Positions 17,457 through 25,934 of a DNA stretch of 64,000 nt are shown here, piece after piece. Where the stretch lies: positions 428,816 to 492,815 of the forward strand of contig FOAY01000003.1 in the NCBI GenBank assembly GCA_900109485.1, read 5' to 3'. Under the pieces are notes generated by a model, which saw only the letters and a program-made list of their open reading frames with translations, was not told the DNA's origin and made no database searches. The position numbers and the translations under genes are program-made. How positions within the stretch are numbered: position 1 is the stretch's first letter; each line of letters opens with the position of its first letter. The DNA is from Kosakonia sacchari. Lineage in GTDB: Bacteria > Pseudomonadota > Gammaproteobacteria > Enterobacterales > Enterobacteriaceae.

Positions 17457-18839
17457 ATGTCTGATGAAAAGAACAGCAGCTTATTGTACGGGCTGGAACA
17501 GCGGATCCCGCCGCTTCCGGCTTTCTTCAGCGCCTTGCAGCACGTGCTGGCCGGGTTAGTCGGCATCATTACGCCGCCGCTGATCATTGGTGCGACGCTG
17601 GGGTTGGGCGAGTGGATGCCATGGTTGATCAGCATGTCGCTGCTGGCCTCCGGGATTGGCACCTTTTTACAGTCCAACCGCGTGTGGGGCGTTGGCGCGG
17701 GCATGATCTGCATGCAGGGCACCAGCTTTGCCTTTCTCGGTGTCGCCATTGCGGGCGGGATGTGGGTGAAAGGGCAGGGCGGCACGGCGCAGGATGTGAT
17801 GGCGATGCTGTTTGGCGTCAATTTCGTGGCCGCGCTGGTGCCGATTATCGTCAGCCGCTTTATTGAGCCGCTGAAGCGCATTTTTACGCCGATCATCACC
17901 GGCAGCGTGATTGCCCTGATCGGCATCAGCCTGATTAAAGTCAGCGTGAATAACTGGTGTGGTGGCGTGCAGGCGAAAGATTTTGGCAGCATGAGCAACA
18001 TCGGCCTCGGTGCAGGCACGCTGGCGGTGATTGTGTTACTGAGTTGCGCGAAAAACCGCTGGCTGCGTCTCTCTTCCGTGGTGGTCGGCATCGCGCTGGG
18101 TTGCATCGTCGCAGCCCTTATCGGTAAGTTTCACTTCAGCGGCCTCGGTGATATCGGGTTCCGTTTACCGGCGCTGTTCCCGTTTGGTTTCCAGTTTAAC
18201 AGCGCCATCTTTCTGCCCGTGGCGCTGGTGTCGCTGGTGTGTATTCTGGAGGCGGTCGGCGATCTCACCGCCAACTGCCTGATCTCGCATCAGCCCATCG
18301 ATAACAGCGCGTTTCGTTCCCGGCTGAAGGGCGGCATTCTTGCTGACGGCATCAGTTGCATGATTGCGGCGATGCTGGGCGCCTTTCCTAATACTACCTT
18401 TGCGCAAAACAATGGCGTTATCCAGATGACGGGCGTCGCCAGCCGCTTTGTTGGCCGCTATATTGGCGTGATCCTTATCCTGCTGGGGGTGTTCCCGCCG
18501 TTTGGTGAGATATTACGCCAGATCCCGCTGCCGGTGCTGGGCGGTGCGACGATGGTGATGTTTGGCTGCGTGGTGGCGGCCGGGATCCGCATCATTACCC
18601 AGAACCCGCTAACCCGCCGCGACATGCTGATTGTCGGGCTGGCGTTTGGTTTTGGTATGGGCGTCGAAGCGGTACCGGCTTTTCTCGCCCATTTCTCGCC
18701 CATTATCGGTAATCTGTTTGGTTCGGCGGCGACCTGCGGCGGCTTAGTGGCGATTGTCCTGAACCTGATTATTCCGGAAGAAAAAACGGCCATCGCCGCT
18801 GACGCAAGGAGCAAGGATGATCGCGCTGAATCACTTTAA
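17457..18839 (+). CDS. hpxP: HpxP, NCS2-family purine/urate permease
   Basis: A 460-residue inner-membrane transporter of the nucleobase-ascorbate (NCS2/NAT) family with about 12-14 hydrophobic segments. It has QHVLAGLVGIITPPLIIG in the first helices, the family QNNGVIQMTGVASR motif (substrate site) and GVFPPFGEILRQIPLPVLGG. It probably imports xanthine or urate. The ATG at 17457 is chosen over the upstream one (17436) because AGGATGG precedes it at good distance. First gene of hpxPQT; its 3' end overlaps hpxQ by 23 bases. Confidence 0.92.
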   Translation: MSDEKNSSLLYGLEQRIPPLPAFFSALQHVLAGLVGIITPPLIIGATLGLGEWMPWLISMSLLASGIGTFLQSNRVWGVGAGMICMQGTSFAFLGVAIAGGMWVKGQGGTAQDVMAMLFGVNFVAALVPIIVSRFIEPLKRIFTPIITGSVIALIGISLIKVSVNNWCGGVQAKDFGSMSNIGLGAGTLAVIVLLSCAKNRWLRLSSVVVGIALGCIVAALIGKFHFSGLGDIGFRLPALFPFGFQFNSAIFLPVALVSLVCILEAVGDLTANCLISHQPIDNSAFRSRLKGGILADGISCMIAAMLGAFPNTTFAQNNGVIQMTGVASRFVGRYIGVILILLGVFPPFGEILRQIPLPVLGGATMVMFGCVVAAGIRIITQNPLTRRDMLIVGLAFGFGMGVEAVPAFLAHFSPIIGNLFGSAATCGGLVAIVLNLIIPEEKTAIAADARSKDDRAESL

Positions 18840-19317
18840 TCAGCTACCGGACGACGAAGCGGCTGCACTGTTGCAGCCGTGCGTGGCCATCCCCGGCTGG
18901 ACGGCGGCGCTGGTGGCCGCGCGTCCGTTTGCTTCGCTCGCGGCGCTACAGCAAACCGCGGGTGAAATCGCCGGAACCTGGGGACGTGCTGAGCTGGAGC
19001 AGGCGCTCAGCGCACACCCGCGCATTGGCGAAAAGCCTGCGGGTTCGCAGGCGCATGCCGCGTTATCGCGCCAGGAGCAGTCGGCGGTGGACGATCGCGA
19101 CGCGCAACTGGCCGGGGCGCTGCGCGAGGGGAATGCGCGCTATGAAGCACGTTTTGGCCGCGTTTTTTTGATCCGCGCCAAAGACCGTAGCGGAGAAGAG
19201 ATTCTGCACGCGCTGGAACAGCGGCTGACCCACAGCGACGCCGAAGAGATCTCGGCGTCGCTGGAGCAGTTACGGGAAATCACCTTATTACGACTGGCAG
19301 GAGCGATTGGCGAATGA
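18817..19317 (+). CDS. hpxQ: HpxQ, OHCU decarboxylase
   Basis: Converts 2-oxo-4-hydroxy-4-carboxy-5-ureidoimidazoline to S-allantoin, the last step of urate ring opening. The 166-residue all-helical protein has the family signature AHPRIGEK, whose His is catalytic, preceded by EIAGTWGRAELEQAL. The ATG has AAGGAGCAAGG just before it and lies inside the end of hpxP, which implies translational coupling. It overlaps hpxT by 4 bases, so HpxQ and HpxT, which act in sequence, are made together. Confidence 0.93.
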   Translation: MIALNHFNQLPDDEAAALLQPCVAIPGWTAALVAARPFASLAALQQTAGEIAGTWGRAELEQALSAHPRIGEKPAGSQAHAALSRQEQSAVDDRDAQLAGALREGNARYEARFGRVFLIRAKDRSGEEILHALEQRLTHSDAEEISASLEQLREITLLRLAGAIGE

Positions 19318-19637
19318 ACAGCCTCAGTACCCATATTCTGGATATTTCCAGCGGTAAACCCGCGCAGGGGGTGACGGTTTCTCTGTTACTCGGCGAGCAG
19401 ACGGTGGCGAGCGGCGTCACCGATACGAACGGGCGCATCGGTGCGTTTTCCTCTTCATTGACGCCGGGGCATTACCGGCTGGTGGCGCAAACGGGAGAAT
19501 GGTTTGCACAGCGCGGCGTGGCGACACTGTTTCCCTGCGCGCAAATTGACTTTGTGATTGCTGAAACGGCAGAGGAGCATTTCCATCTGCCGTTCTTAAT
19601 TGCGCCCGGCGGCTGGTCAACTTACCGCGGCAGTTGA
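19314..19637 (+). CDS. hpxT: HpxT, 5-hydroxyisourate hydrolase
   Basis: Hydrolyses 5-hydroxyisourate, the product of HpxO, to OHCU. The 107-residue transthyretin-like protein starts with STHILDISSGKPAQGV (first catalytic His) and ends with the diagnostic YRGS tetrapeptide. It is coupled to hpxQ by an ATGA overlap. Its 3' end overlaps the convergent guaD end by 21 bases. Confidence 0.95.
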   Translation: MNSLSTHILDISSGKPAQGVTVSLLLGEQTVASGVTDTNGRIGAFSSSLTPGHYRLVAQTGEWFAQRGVATLFPCAQIDFVIAETAEEHFHLPFLIAPGGWSTYRGS

Positions 19638-20936
19638 CCATGCGCACTGACCGTTAATCCACGTCTCGCTGATATTGCGCTCGTCGCCGAGGGTCATCAG
19701 CACAAACAGTTGCTCGTAAATGTCCTTGCAGCGCGTATTACGCAGGCGTTGCAAGGGCGTCACCGCCGGGTCAATGACCACAAAATCGGCCTCTTTGCCG
19801 GGCGCAAAATTACCAATTTTATCGTCCAGACGCAGGGCATGTGCGCCGCCGAGCGTGGCGTGGTAAAACGCTTCGCTGGCCCGCAGGCGATAGCTTTGCA
19901 ACTGGCCCACTTTGTAGGCTTCACCCAGCGTGCGCAGCATGCTGAAGGTGGTGCCTGCGCCCACATCGGTGCCGATGCCCATGCGTACTTTGTTCTGCCA
20001 GCAGGCGGGCAGGCGAAACAGCCCGCTGCCGAGGAACAGGTTCGAGGTAGGGCAAAACGCCACCGCCGAACCGGTATCGTGCAGGCACTGCCACTCTTCA
20101 TCATGCAGGTGAATGCCGTGGGCAAACACGCTGCGCTCGCCGGTCAGTTGATAGTGGTGGTAAACATCGAGATAACGTTGATGTTCTGGCCAGAGATCGT
20201 TGACCCACGCCACTTCATTCGGGTTTTCGCTTAAATGCGTCTGCAGCCAGGTCTGCGGAAACTCTTCGCGTAAACGGCGTACCGCCTCGAGCAGCTCCGG
20301 CGAGGAGGTGGGCGCAAAGCGCGGCGTAATGGCATAACCCAGCCGCCCCTGATGCTGCCAGCGCTGGATCAGTTCGCGCGTTTGCTGGTAGCTCTGTTCA
20401 GCGGTTTCACTCAGGTACTCCGGCGCATGGCGATCCATCATCACCTTACCGGCGATCAGCCGCATATTCAGGCGCAGCGCTTCGCTAAACAGCGCGTTGA
20501 CGGATTCCGGGTGCAGCGTACAAAACACCAGCGCGGTGGTGGTGCCGTGGCTCAGTAACTGACCGATAAAGAATTCGGCAATCTCTGCGGCGTAGGCTTC
20601 ATCAGCAAACTGGCTTTCAACCGGAAAAGTGTACGTGGTCAGCCACTCCAGCAGTTGTTCACCAAACGCGCCAATCATTTCAGTTTGCGGATAGTGCACG
20701 TGGGCATCGATAAAACCTGGGAGCAGCAGTTTGCCGCGCCGGTCGGTGTAGCCTTTGTGTGCATTGAGATATTGCTCGCCCTCCTGCCAGCTCATTCGCG
20801 CCTGAATTTTGCCGTCGCGAATAAACAGCAGACCGTCTTCAATGAAACGTGCGTGGTGGGCGATATCGTCGGCGTTGTCGCAGACTTCGGCAATGTCAAA
20901 CAGCGCGCCGCGGATCGCGGCATGATAATCAATCAT
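19617..20936 (-). CDS. guaD: Guanine deaminase
   Basis: Zinc amidohydrolase that deaminates guanine to xanthine and so feeds guanine into the hpx route. The 439-residue product has PGFIDAHVHYPQTEM (first metal His pair), TPRFAPTSSPELL, THLSENPNEVAW, FAHGIHLHDEEW and GTDVGAGTTFSML, in the order of E. coli GuaD. I chose the ATG at 20936, preceded by GAAGG and AGGA; the ATG at 20960 has no RBS. It is transcribed alone between hpxT and hpxC and has its own sigma-54 promoter match. Confidence 0.95.
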   Translation of the reverse strand: MIDYHAAIRGALFDIAEVCDNADDIAHHARFIEDGLLFIRDGKIQARMSWQEGEQYLNAHKGYTDRRGKLLLPGFIDAHVHYPQTEMIGAFGEQLLEWLTTYTFPVESQFADEAYAAEIAEFFIGQLLSHGTTTALVFCTLHPESVNALFSEALRLNMRLIAGKVMMDRHAPEYLSETAEQSYQQTRELIQRWQHQGRLGYAITPRFAPTSSPELLEAVRRLREEFPQTWLQTHLSENPNEVAWVNDLWPEHQRYLDVYHHYQLTGERSVFAHGIHLHDEEWQCLHDTGSAVAFCPTSNLFLGSGLFRLPACWQNKVRMGIGTDVGAGTTFSMLRTLGEAYKVGQLQSYRLRASEAFYHATLGGAHALRLDDKIGNFAPGKEADFVVIDPAVTPLQRLRNTRCKDIYEQLFVLMTLGDERNISETWINGQCAWSTAAVS

Positions 20937-20977
20937 CGTTCCTGCCTTCGTCGTTTCCATACCGGGTGAAGTGTTAA

Positions 20978-20993
20978 AGCAAAATGAGTGCCA
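20978..20993 (-). promoter_or_regulatory. Sigma-54 promoter of guaD
   Basis: On the minus strand TGGCACTCATTTTGCT matches TGGCAC-N5-TTGCW fully and lies 42 bases before the chosen guaD start. No clear NtrC dyad was seen in the short space to hpxC, so any enhancer may be inside the hpxC coding end. Confidence 0.82.
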
Positions 20994-21029
20994 GCCGCGA
21001 CGAGAAACGCCGCGGCCTGAGGTGAAGGG

Positions 21030-22526
21030 TTACTCTTTTTGTGCCGCGACGTTGGCGTTGAAATGCGATGTCGTAACAACAACGCGCTCTTCGCGCGCCA
21101 GCCAGCGATAGGTGACGCCGCCCAGCAGGACGCCGATAAACCAGCTAAAGTTGGCGACTTCGTGCAGCGCCGGAATAAAGCTGATAATCAACCCGACGGC
21201 CACCGACGGCACCAGCGCGCCAATCGCTTTCGGGTTAAAGCCGTTGCGATACCAGTATTTGCCTTTTGGCGTGTCATCAAACAGGTCATCGACAAACACC
21301 TGCCCGCGTTTGATCAGATAGAAATCCGCAATCAGGATGCCGAACAGCGGGCCGATAAAGGCGCCCAGCACGTCGAGGGTGTAGTGGATCAGTTCCGGCG
21401 AGTTAAACAGGTTCCACGGCGTCAGCAGAATCGAGCCGACCGCGGCGATCATACCACCGGTGCGGAAGCTGATTTTCTGCGGTGAGCAGTTGGAGAAGTC
21501 AAACGCCGGCGAGACGAAGTTAGCAACAATGTTGATGCCGATGGTGGCGGTGATCATGGTCAGCAGGCCAATTGCCACCGCCAGATCGCTGCCAACGCGG
21601 CTGACGGTTTCAATCGGATCGGTGATCATGCGGCCAAACAGCGACTGCGTACCGGAGACAATCACCACGGTGACGATCGAGAACAGCAGGAAGTTGAACG
21701 GTAAGCCCCAGCGGTTGCCGCGACGAATTTCGCCCATGCTTTTGCCATAACGCGAGAAATCACCAAAGTTGAGCAGCGGCCCGGAAAAATAGGAGACCAC
21801 CAGCGCCGTCGCGGTGATCATCTGCCAGGTTTGTTCCCCGGCGCTGAGTGACTTGCTGGCAAGGGTAAACGAGATACCGTCAAAACCGGTCTTGTATACA
21901 ATCCAGCCCGCCAGTGCCAGCATCACCACATACACCGCCGGACCGGCAATATCGATAAAGCGCTTAATTGCGCTCATCCCGTGCCAGAACACCATTGCCT
22001 GCAGGATCCACATCGTGGCGAAGCACAGCCAGCCAAGGTGTGACAGGCCGAACAGCGATCCCTGCGTTAAAGAAGAGAGCGACGGCCAGAACTTCAGCAG
22101 CACCAGCATTAAGGCATTCGCCGCCAGATAGGTCTGAATACCGTACCAGGCGAAGGCGATAAGACCACGGATCACCGCCGGAATGTTGGCGCCGAAGACG
22201 CCAAATGCCTGGCGGCAGATGACGGCATAGGGCACGCCTGCCATCTGGCTCGGTTTCGCTACCAGGTTAGCGCAGAGCTGCACGATGCAAATGCCCACCA
22301 GCAGGCAGAGCAGCACCTGCCAGCTTGCCAGCCCGAGCGTAAAGAAACTCGCGGCGACGACGTAGCCGCCCATGCTGTGTACATCCGACATCCAGAACGA
22401 AAAGATGTTGTACCAGCTCCAGTTCTGATCGCGCGTCGGCGCCAGATCCTCATTGCAAAGCCGTGGGCTGTATACCGCTCCGGAATCAGCGGCCTTAACC
22501 TGATGAGTGTTTTGTGTATTTGGCAT
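21030..22526 (-). CDS. hpxC: HpxC, NCS1-family allantoin permease
   Basis: A 498-residue inner-membrane permease of the NCS1 (nucleobase:cation symporter) family with about 12 hydrophobic helices. It has RDQNWSWYNIFSFWMSDVHS near the N-terminus, as in allantoin and hydantoin carriers, then PYAVICRQAFGVFGANIPA and FIGPLFGILIADFYLIKRG. Placement next to hpxSAB points to allantoin as substrate; related purines are possible. The ATG at 22526 has CAGGAG nine bases upstream; the longer frame needs a TTG. Divergent from hpxSAB. Confidence 0.88.
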   Translation of the reverse strand: MPNTQNTHQVKAADSGAVYSPRLCNEDLAPTRDQNWSWYNIFSFWMSDVHSMGGYVVAASFFTLGLASWQVLLCLLVGICIVQLCANLVAKPSQMAGVPYAVICRQAFGVFGANIPAVIRGLIAFAWYGIQTYLAANALMLVLLKFWPSLSSLTQGSLFGLSHLGWLCFATMWILQAMVFWHGMSAIKRFIDIAGPAVYVVMLALAGWIVYKTGFDGISFTLASKSLSAGEQTWQMITATALVVSYFSGPLLNFGDFSRYGKSMGEIRRGNRWGLPFNFLLFSIVTVVIVSGTQSLFGRMITDPIETVSRVGSDLAVAIGLLTMITATIGINIVANFVSPAFDFSNCSPQKISFRTGGMIAAVGSILLTPWNLFNSPELIHYTLDVLGAFIGPLFGILIADFYLIKRGQVFVDDLFDDTPKGKYWYRNGFNPKAIGALVPSVAVGLIISFIPALHEVANFSWFIGVLLGGVTYRWLAREERVVVTTSHFNANVAAQKE

Positions 22527-22577
22527 GAAACCTGCTCCTGTCAATAAAAGCCCGTGAAAAGGGAGTGCTGAGGTTGT

Positions 22578-22593
22578 TGCAGGATCCAGGCCA
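22578..22593 (-). promoter_or_regulatory. Sigma-54 promoter of hpxC
   Basis: On the minus strand TGGCCTGGATCCTGCA keeps GG/GC spacing and all but two consensus bases. It lies 52 bases before the hpxC ATG. The adjoining AT-rich 22600-22650 part holds palindrome-like TTGTATCCAA and ATGTATACGA, possible HpxS contacts. Confidence 0.65.
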
Positions 22594-22671
22594 AAATGAT
22601 TAATCTTGTATCCAATAATTTAATTTTATGTATACGATCCGATATCGAAAAGTAAAAAAGCGGAGTGGTTA

Positions 22672-23388
22672 ATGAGTAATGAAAACAGTCTGCAAGCCGC
22701 AACTGCCTTGCAGGACAAGGATGAAACCATCTACCAGTCGCTGATGACCGCGATTGTCGAACATCAGTTGCTCCCGGGGAGCAAATTACCGGAAGAGGCG
22801 CTGGCGGAGGTGTTTGGCGTCAGCCGCACCGGGATCAGAAAAGTGCTGCAACGACTCAATGCTGTGCAAATGGTCACCTTAACGCCCAAACGTGGTGCAC
22901 ACGTCGCCAGCCCAACGGTAGAAGAGGCGCAGGCGATCTTCCGCACCCGCACGCTGCTGGAAGTGGCCAACCTGCCTGACGTGCTGGCGCACTGCCAGCC
23001 GCCGCATCTGGCGGCGCTGGAAGCGATTATCCGCCAGGAGCAGCAGGCGCACGAAGCCTATGACGGCCCGGCCGCCATCCGCTACTCCGCTGAATTTCAC
23101 ATTCAGCTTCAGGCTATTTCCGGCAACCCGGTGTTGACAGAGATGGTCACCGGCCTGAGCCAGCGCTCTTCGCTGGTGATCGCCGCCTGGGGATCGCCGT
23201 GGCGTCAGGGGTGTCGCTGTAACGATCATGAACAACTGGTTGATTTACTGCGAAAAAAGGATCTGCAGGCGCTAAGCGCGGCGCTGACGCACCATTTTGA
23301 ACATATCGTCGACAGCCTCTGTTTCGAGCGGGCTGGCGTCTGTCTGCCGGATTTCGCCCGGCTGTTTGCCGGTCACAAGGAGGCGTGA
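22672..23388 (+). CDS. hpxS: HpxS, GntR-family regulator (FCD type)
   Basis: A 238-residue regulator with an N-terminal GntR winged helix (LPGSKLPEEALAEVFGVSRT then GIRKVLQRLNAVQMVTLTPK) and a C-terminal helical FCD ligand domain (LEVANLPDVLAHCQPPHLAA; EFHIQLQAISGNPVLTEMV). It leads the hpxSAB unit and overlaps hpxA (TGATG), so it likely controls its own operon and the divergent hpxC in response to allantoin or a related metabolite. Confidence 0.9.
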   Translation: MSNENSLQAATALQDKDETIYQSLMTAIVEHQLLPGSKLPEEALAEVFGVSRTGIRKVLQRLNAVQMVTLTPKRGAHVASPTVEEAQAIFRTRTLLEVANLPDVLAHCQPPHLAALEAIIRQEQQAHEAYDGPAAIRYSAEFHIQLQAISGNPVLTEMVTGLSQRSSLVIAAWGSPWRQGCRCNDHEQLVDLLRKKDLQALSAALTHHFEHIVDSLCFERAGVCLPDFARLFAGHKEA

Positions 23389-24128
23389 TGTCTGCCATTT
23401 GTATACAAGTTATCAACCCGAACACCAGCCTGGCGATGACCGAAACCATTGGCGCGGCGGCACGGGCGGTAGCCGCACCTGGCACCGAAATTGTGGCGGT
23501 GTGCCCGCGTGAAGGCGTACCGTCGATCGAAGGGCATTTTGATGAAGCGATAGCCGCCATCGGCGTGCTTGAACAGGTGAAAGCCGGGCGTCAGCAGGGC
23601 GTGGATGGCCATGTGATTGCCTGCTTTGGCGATCCGGGATTGCTGGCGGCGCGCGAGCTGGCGCAGGGGCCGGTGGTCGGCATCGCCGAAGCCGCGATGC
23701 ATATGGCGACGCTGGTGGCGACCCGTTTTTCCATCGTCACCACTTTGCCGCGCACGCTGATTATTGCCCGCCATCTGTTGCAGCAGTACGGTTTTCAGGA
23801 GCACTGCGCGGCGCTGCACGCCATTGATTTACCGGTGCTGGCGCTGGAGGACGGCAGCGGTCTGGCGCAGGAAAAAGTGCGCGCGCGCTGTATTCAGGCG
23901 TTAAAAGAAGATGGCTGCGGTGCGATTGTGCTCGGCTGCGGCGGCATGGCGCAGCTTGCGCAGGAGTTGACGCGTGAACTGCATGTACCGGTGATCGACG
24001 GTGTCAGTGCGGCGGTAAAAATGGTGGAGTCGCTGGTGGCGCTGGGCTTATCGACCAGCAAGCGGGGCGATCTGGCTTTTCCGGAAAATAAAGCGTTGAG
24101 CGGTAAATTTCAGGCATTAATGCCGTAG
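23388..24128 (+). CDS. hpxA: HpxA, allantoin racemase
   Basis: Interconverts S- and R-allantoin so that all allantoin can reach the stereospecific allantoinase HpxB. The 246-residue protein belongs to the Asp/Glu/hydantoin racemase family; both catalytic cysteines are visible, in HVIACFGDPGLLAA and AIVLGCGGMAQLAQ, and the N-terminal strand reads QVINPNTSLAMTETI. The start overlaps the hpxS stop (TGATG) with AAGGAGG just upstream. Confidence 0.94.
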   Translation: MSAICIQVINPNTSLAMTETIGAAARAVAAPGTEIVAVCPREGVPSIEGHFDEAIAAIGVLEQVKAGRQQGVDGHVIACFGDPGLLAARELAQGPVVGIAEAAMHMATLVATRFSIVTTLPRTLIIARHLLQQYGFQEHCAALHAIDLPVLALEDGSGLAQEKVRARCIQALKEDGCGAIVLGCGGMAQLAQELTRELHVPVIDGVSAAVKMVESLVALGLSTSKRGDLAFPENKALSGKFQALMP

Positions 24129-24142
24129 CGAGTGGAGGGAGA

Positions 24143-25075
24143 ATGGCACTTTTCGACGACAACTATCCGCGCGATTTGCGTGGTTACGCAGGGAAACCGC
24201 CGCACGCGCAGTGGCCGCAGCAGGCGCGCATCGCCGTGCAGTTTGTACTGAATTTTGAAGAGGGCTCAGAGAATCATGTGCTGCATGGTGATGCCGGATC
24301 GGAGCAATTTCTCTCCGATATTATCGGCGCGGCCAGCTATCCGGATCGGCATATGTCGATGGATTCACTGTATGAATATGGCAGTCGCGCCGGGTTTTGG
24401 CGCATCCACCAGGAGTTCAGCCAACGCGGGTTGCCGCTGACGGTGTTTGGCGTGGCGATGGCGCTGGCGCGTCAGCCGGAGATCGTTGCGGCCATTAAAG
24501 CGGCGAATTATGACGTAGTCAGCCACGGCTGGCGCTGGATCCACTATCAGAACATGGATATCAATGAAGAGCGTGAACACCTGCAAAAAGCGGTGCAGGT
24601 GCTGCGCGATCTGTTTGGTAAAGCGCCCACCGGCTGGTACACCGGGCGCGACAGCCCCAATACCCGCCAGCTGGTGGTCGAGCATGGCGGGTTTGACTAC
24701 GACAGCGATTACTACGGCGACGATTTGCCGTTCTGGAGCGAAGTCACCTGTCACGACGGCACGCGCAAACCTCACCTGATTGTGCCCTACACGCTGGATG
24801 CCAACGATATGCGCTTCGCTACCGCTCAGGGGTTTAATACCGCCGAGCAATTTTACACCTATCTGAAAGACAGCTTTGATGTGCTCTATGCCGAGGGTGA
24901 AAGTGCGCCGAAGATGATGTCCATCGGCATGCACTGCCGCCTGTTGGGGCGTCCAGGTCGTTTTCGTGCGTTGCAACGCTTTCTCGATTATCTCCAGCAG
25001 CACGATCGCGTCTGGGTCTGTACCCGCCAGCAAATCGCCGATCACTGGCGGCAGGTTCATCCCTACGCGCAATAA
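24143..25075 (+). CDS. hpxB: HpxB, PuuE-type allantoinase
   Basis: Opens the hydantoin ring of allantoin to give allantoate. This is the metal-independent PuuE class, related to polysaccharide deacetylases rather than to the zinc amidohydrolase AllB. The 310-residue protein has NYPRDLRGYAGKPPHAQWPQ, FVLNFEEGSENHVLHGD, DVVSHGWRWIHYQNMD and GMHCRLLGRPGR. It lies 14 bases after hpxA, behind GAGGGAG, and is followed at once by a strong terminator. Confidence 0.94.
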   Translation: MALFDDNYPRDLRGYAGKPPHAQWPQQARIAVQFVLNFEEGSENHVLHGDAGSEQFLSDIIGAASYPDRHMSMDSLYEYGSRAGFWRIHQEFSQRGLPLTVFGVAMALARQPEIVAAIKAANYDVVSHGWRWIHYQNMDINEEREHLQKAVQVLRDLFGKAPTGWYTGRDSPNTRQLVVEHGGFDYDSDYYGDDLPFWSEVTCHDGTRKPHLIVPYTLDANDMRFATAQGFNTAEQFYTYLKDSFDVLYAEGESAPKMMSIGMHCRLLGRPGRFRALQRFLDYLQQHDRVWVCTRQQIADHWRQVHPYAQ

Positions 25076-25078
25076 AAA

Positions 25079-25103
25079 ACGCCCGGAAAATCCGGGCGTT
25101 TTT
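25079..25103 (+). terminator. Terminator after hpxB
   Basis: The stem ACGCCCGGA / TCCGGGCGT with an AAA loop, flanked by an A-run and a T-run, can work in both directions. It begins 3 bases after the hpxB stop. Its core is duplicated at 25911-25933. Confidence 0.9.
25081..25103. repeat. Left copy of a 23-bp direct repeat flanking the HigBA module
   Basis: The 23 bases from GCCCGG to the five T residues are identical to 25911-25933. The repeat is the hairpin and T-run of the hpxB terminator. Confidence 0.9.
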
Positions 25104-25165
25104 ACTGACGCTGCGGCAAGAAAGGGGATTTCTTATGCCGCCGTATTTCGCACTAAGGGGGGCTA

Positions 25166-25525
25166 TCAAACGCCAATCAGGCTTTCTAAGGGGATACCAA
25201 ACTGGGTGTGAAGGCGGCGAATCATCGGTAGCGTGAGGCTACGTGTACCGTTAAGAATTTCGTATACACGATTGGACTTGCCGATAGCCGGCTCCAGATC
25301 TTTCACGCTCAGCCCTTGTTGCTCCATACGAAATTTGATGGCCTCAATGGGCGAGGGGGGATCAATGGGGTAATGTTTCTTTTCGTACTCTTCAATCAGT
25401 AAGCACATCACTTCGAAATAATCACCTTCCGGCGTGTCCAGCTCCGGTTCATTGTCGAACATTGGCTCAACCGCCCGGAGAGCGGCTTCATAGTCCTCTT
25501 CAGTTCTGATCGGTTTAATGTTCAT
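25166..25525 (-). CDS. HigA-type antitoxin
   Basis: A 119-residue acidic antitoxin of the HigA/Xre type. The N-terminal half (EEDYEAALRAVEPMFDNEPE) is the toxin-binding region of this family. The C-terminal half carries a helix-turn-helix, RMEQQGLSVKDLEPAIGKSN then RVYEILNGTRSLTLPMIRRL, that should bind the operator near 25841-25886. It lies 2 bases after the toxin gene, in the toxin-first order usual for higBA. The pair interrupts the otherwise complete hpx cluster. Confidence 0.88.
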   Translation of the reverse strand: MNIKPIRTEEDYEAALRAVEPMFDNEPELDTPEGDYFEVMCLLIEEYEKKHYPIDPPSPIEAIKFRMEQQGLSVKDLEPAIGKSNRVYEILNGTRSLTLPMIRRLHTQFGIPLESLIGV

Positions 25526-25527
25526 TT

Positions 25528-25830
25528 TTACTCCAGTTCAACGGTTTCGGCGTCGATAGCGTCGTAGTGGCTGTGTGTCCCGATAAACTTCACGAACACC
25601 CATCCGCGCTGGTAAGCAATCGCCACAATTAATCGGTAGTGATTTCCTTTAATGTTGAATACCACTCGCCTCTCTTTCAATATGCTGGCGCTGCGGTATT
25701 GTCCTTTTATCTCTGCCGGGGTTTTCCATTCTGCTTTGGTTACTTCATCGACCCAGGCTTTTAGCGGTTGCTCAGCGTCGGGATTCTCCGCCCAGAAGTC
25801 CCTTAATGTTTTCACGGAGATGATCTTCAT
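25528..25830 (-). CDS. HigB-type mRNA interferase toxin
   Basis: A 100-residue basic protein resembling the HigB_toxin family (E. coli HigB/YgjN type), which cleaves mRNA on the ribosome. Visible family features are VKTLRDFWAENPDAEQPLKA, WVDEVTKAEW, RRVVFNIKGNHYRLIVAIAY and FVKFIGTHSHYDAID. It is first in the operon and overlapped by no other gene; the operator-like palindromes lie 11-56 bases upstream. Whether it is active cannot be read from the sequence, but no key segment is missing. Confidence 0.87.
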   Translation of the reverse strand: MKIISVKTLRDFWAENPDAEQPLKAWVDEVTKAEWKTPAEIKGQYRSASILKERRVVFNIKGNHYRLIVAIAYQRGWVFVKFIGTHSHYDAIDAETVELE

Positions 25831-25840
25831 GCAGACAGGA

Positions 25841-25886
25841 TAGTCCCATTACGGGACTATGAAAAGCGCTAAGTCCCAAAATGGGA
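25841..25886. promoter_or_regulatory. Two palindromic operators of the HigBA operon
   Basis: TAGTCCCATTACGGGACTA (25841-25859) is a 7-bp-arm palindrome and TCCCAAAATGGGA (25874-25886) a 5-bp-arm one. Both share TCCCA/TGGGA-like arms and are centred 30 bases apart, about three helical turns. This is a typical autoregulatory antitoxin-binding layout. Confidence 0.75.
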
Positions 25887-25910
25887 TAATTCTTTGCGAG
25901 GATGAATAAG

Positions 25911-25933
25911 GCCCGGAAAATCCGGGCGTTTTT
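25911..25933. repeat. Right copy of the 23-bp direct repeat flanking the HigBA module
   Basis: Identical to 25081-25103, hairpin plus T-run, but without the 5' A-run. It lies one base from the hpxZ stop. In plus orientation there is no plus-strand gene here for it to terminate, which fits duplication rather than independent origin. Confidence 0.9.
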
Positions 25934-25934
25934 G

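Noticed and set aside
23399-23408. TTGTATACAA palindrome
   Set aside because: It lies inside the first codons of hpxA and is fully explained by coding sequence; an HpxS site there is possible but unsupported.
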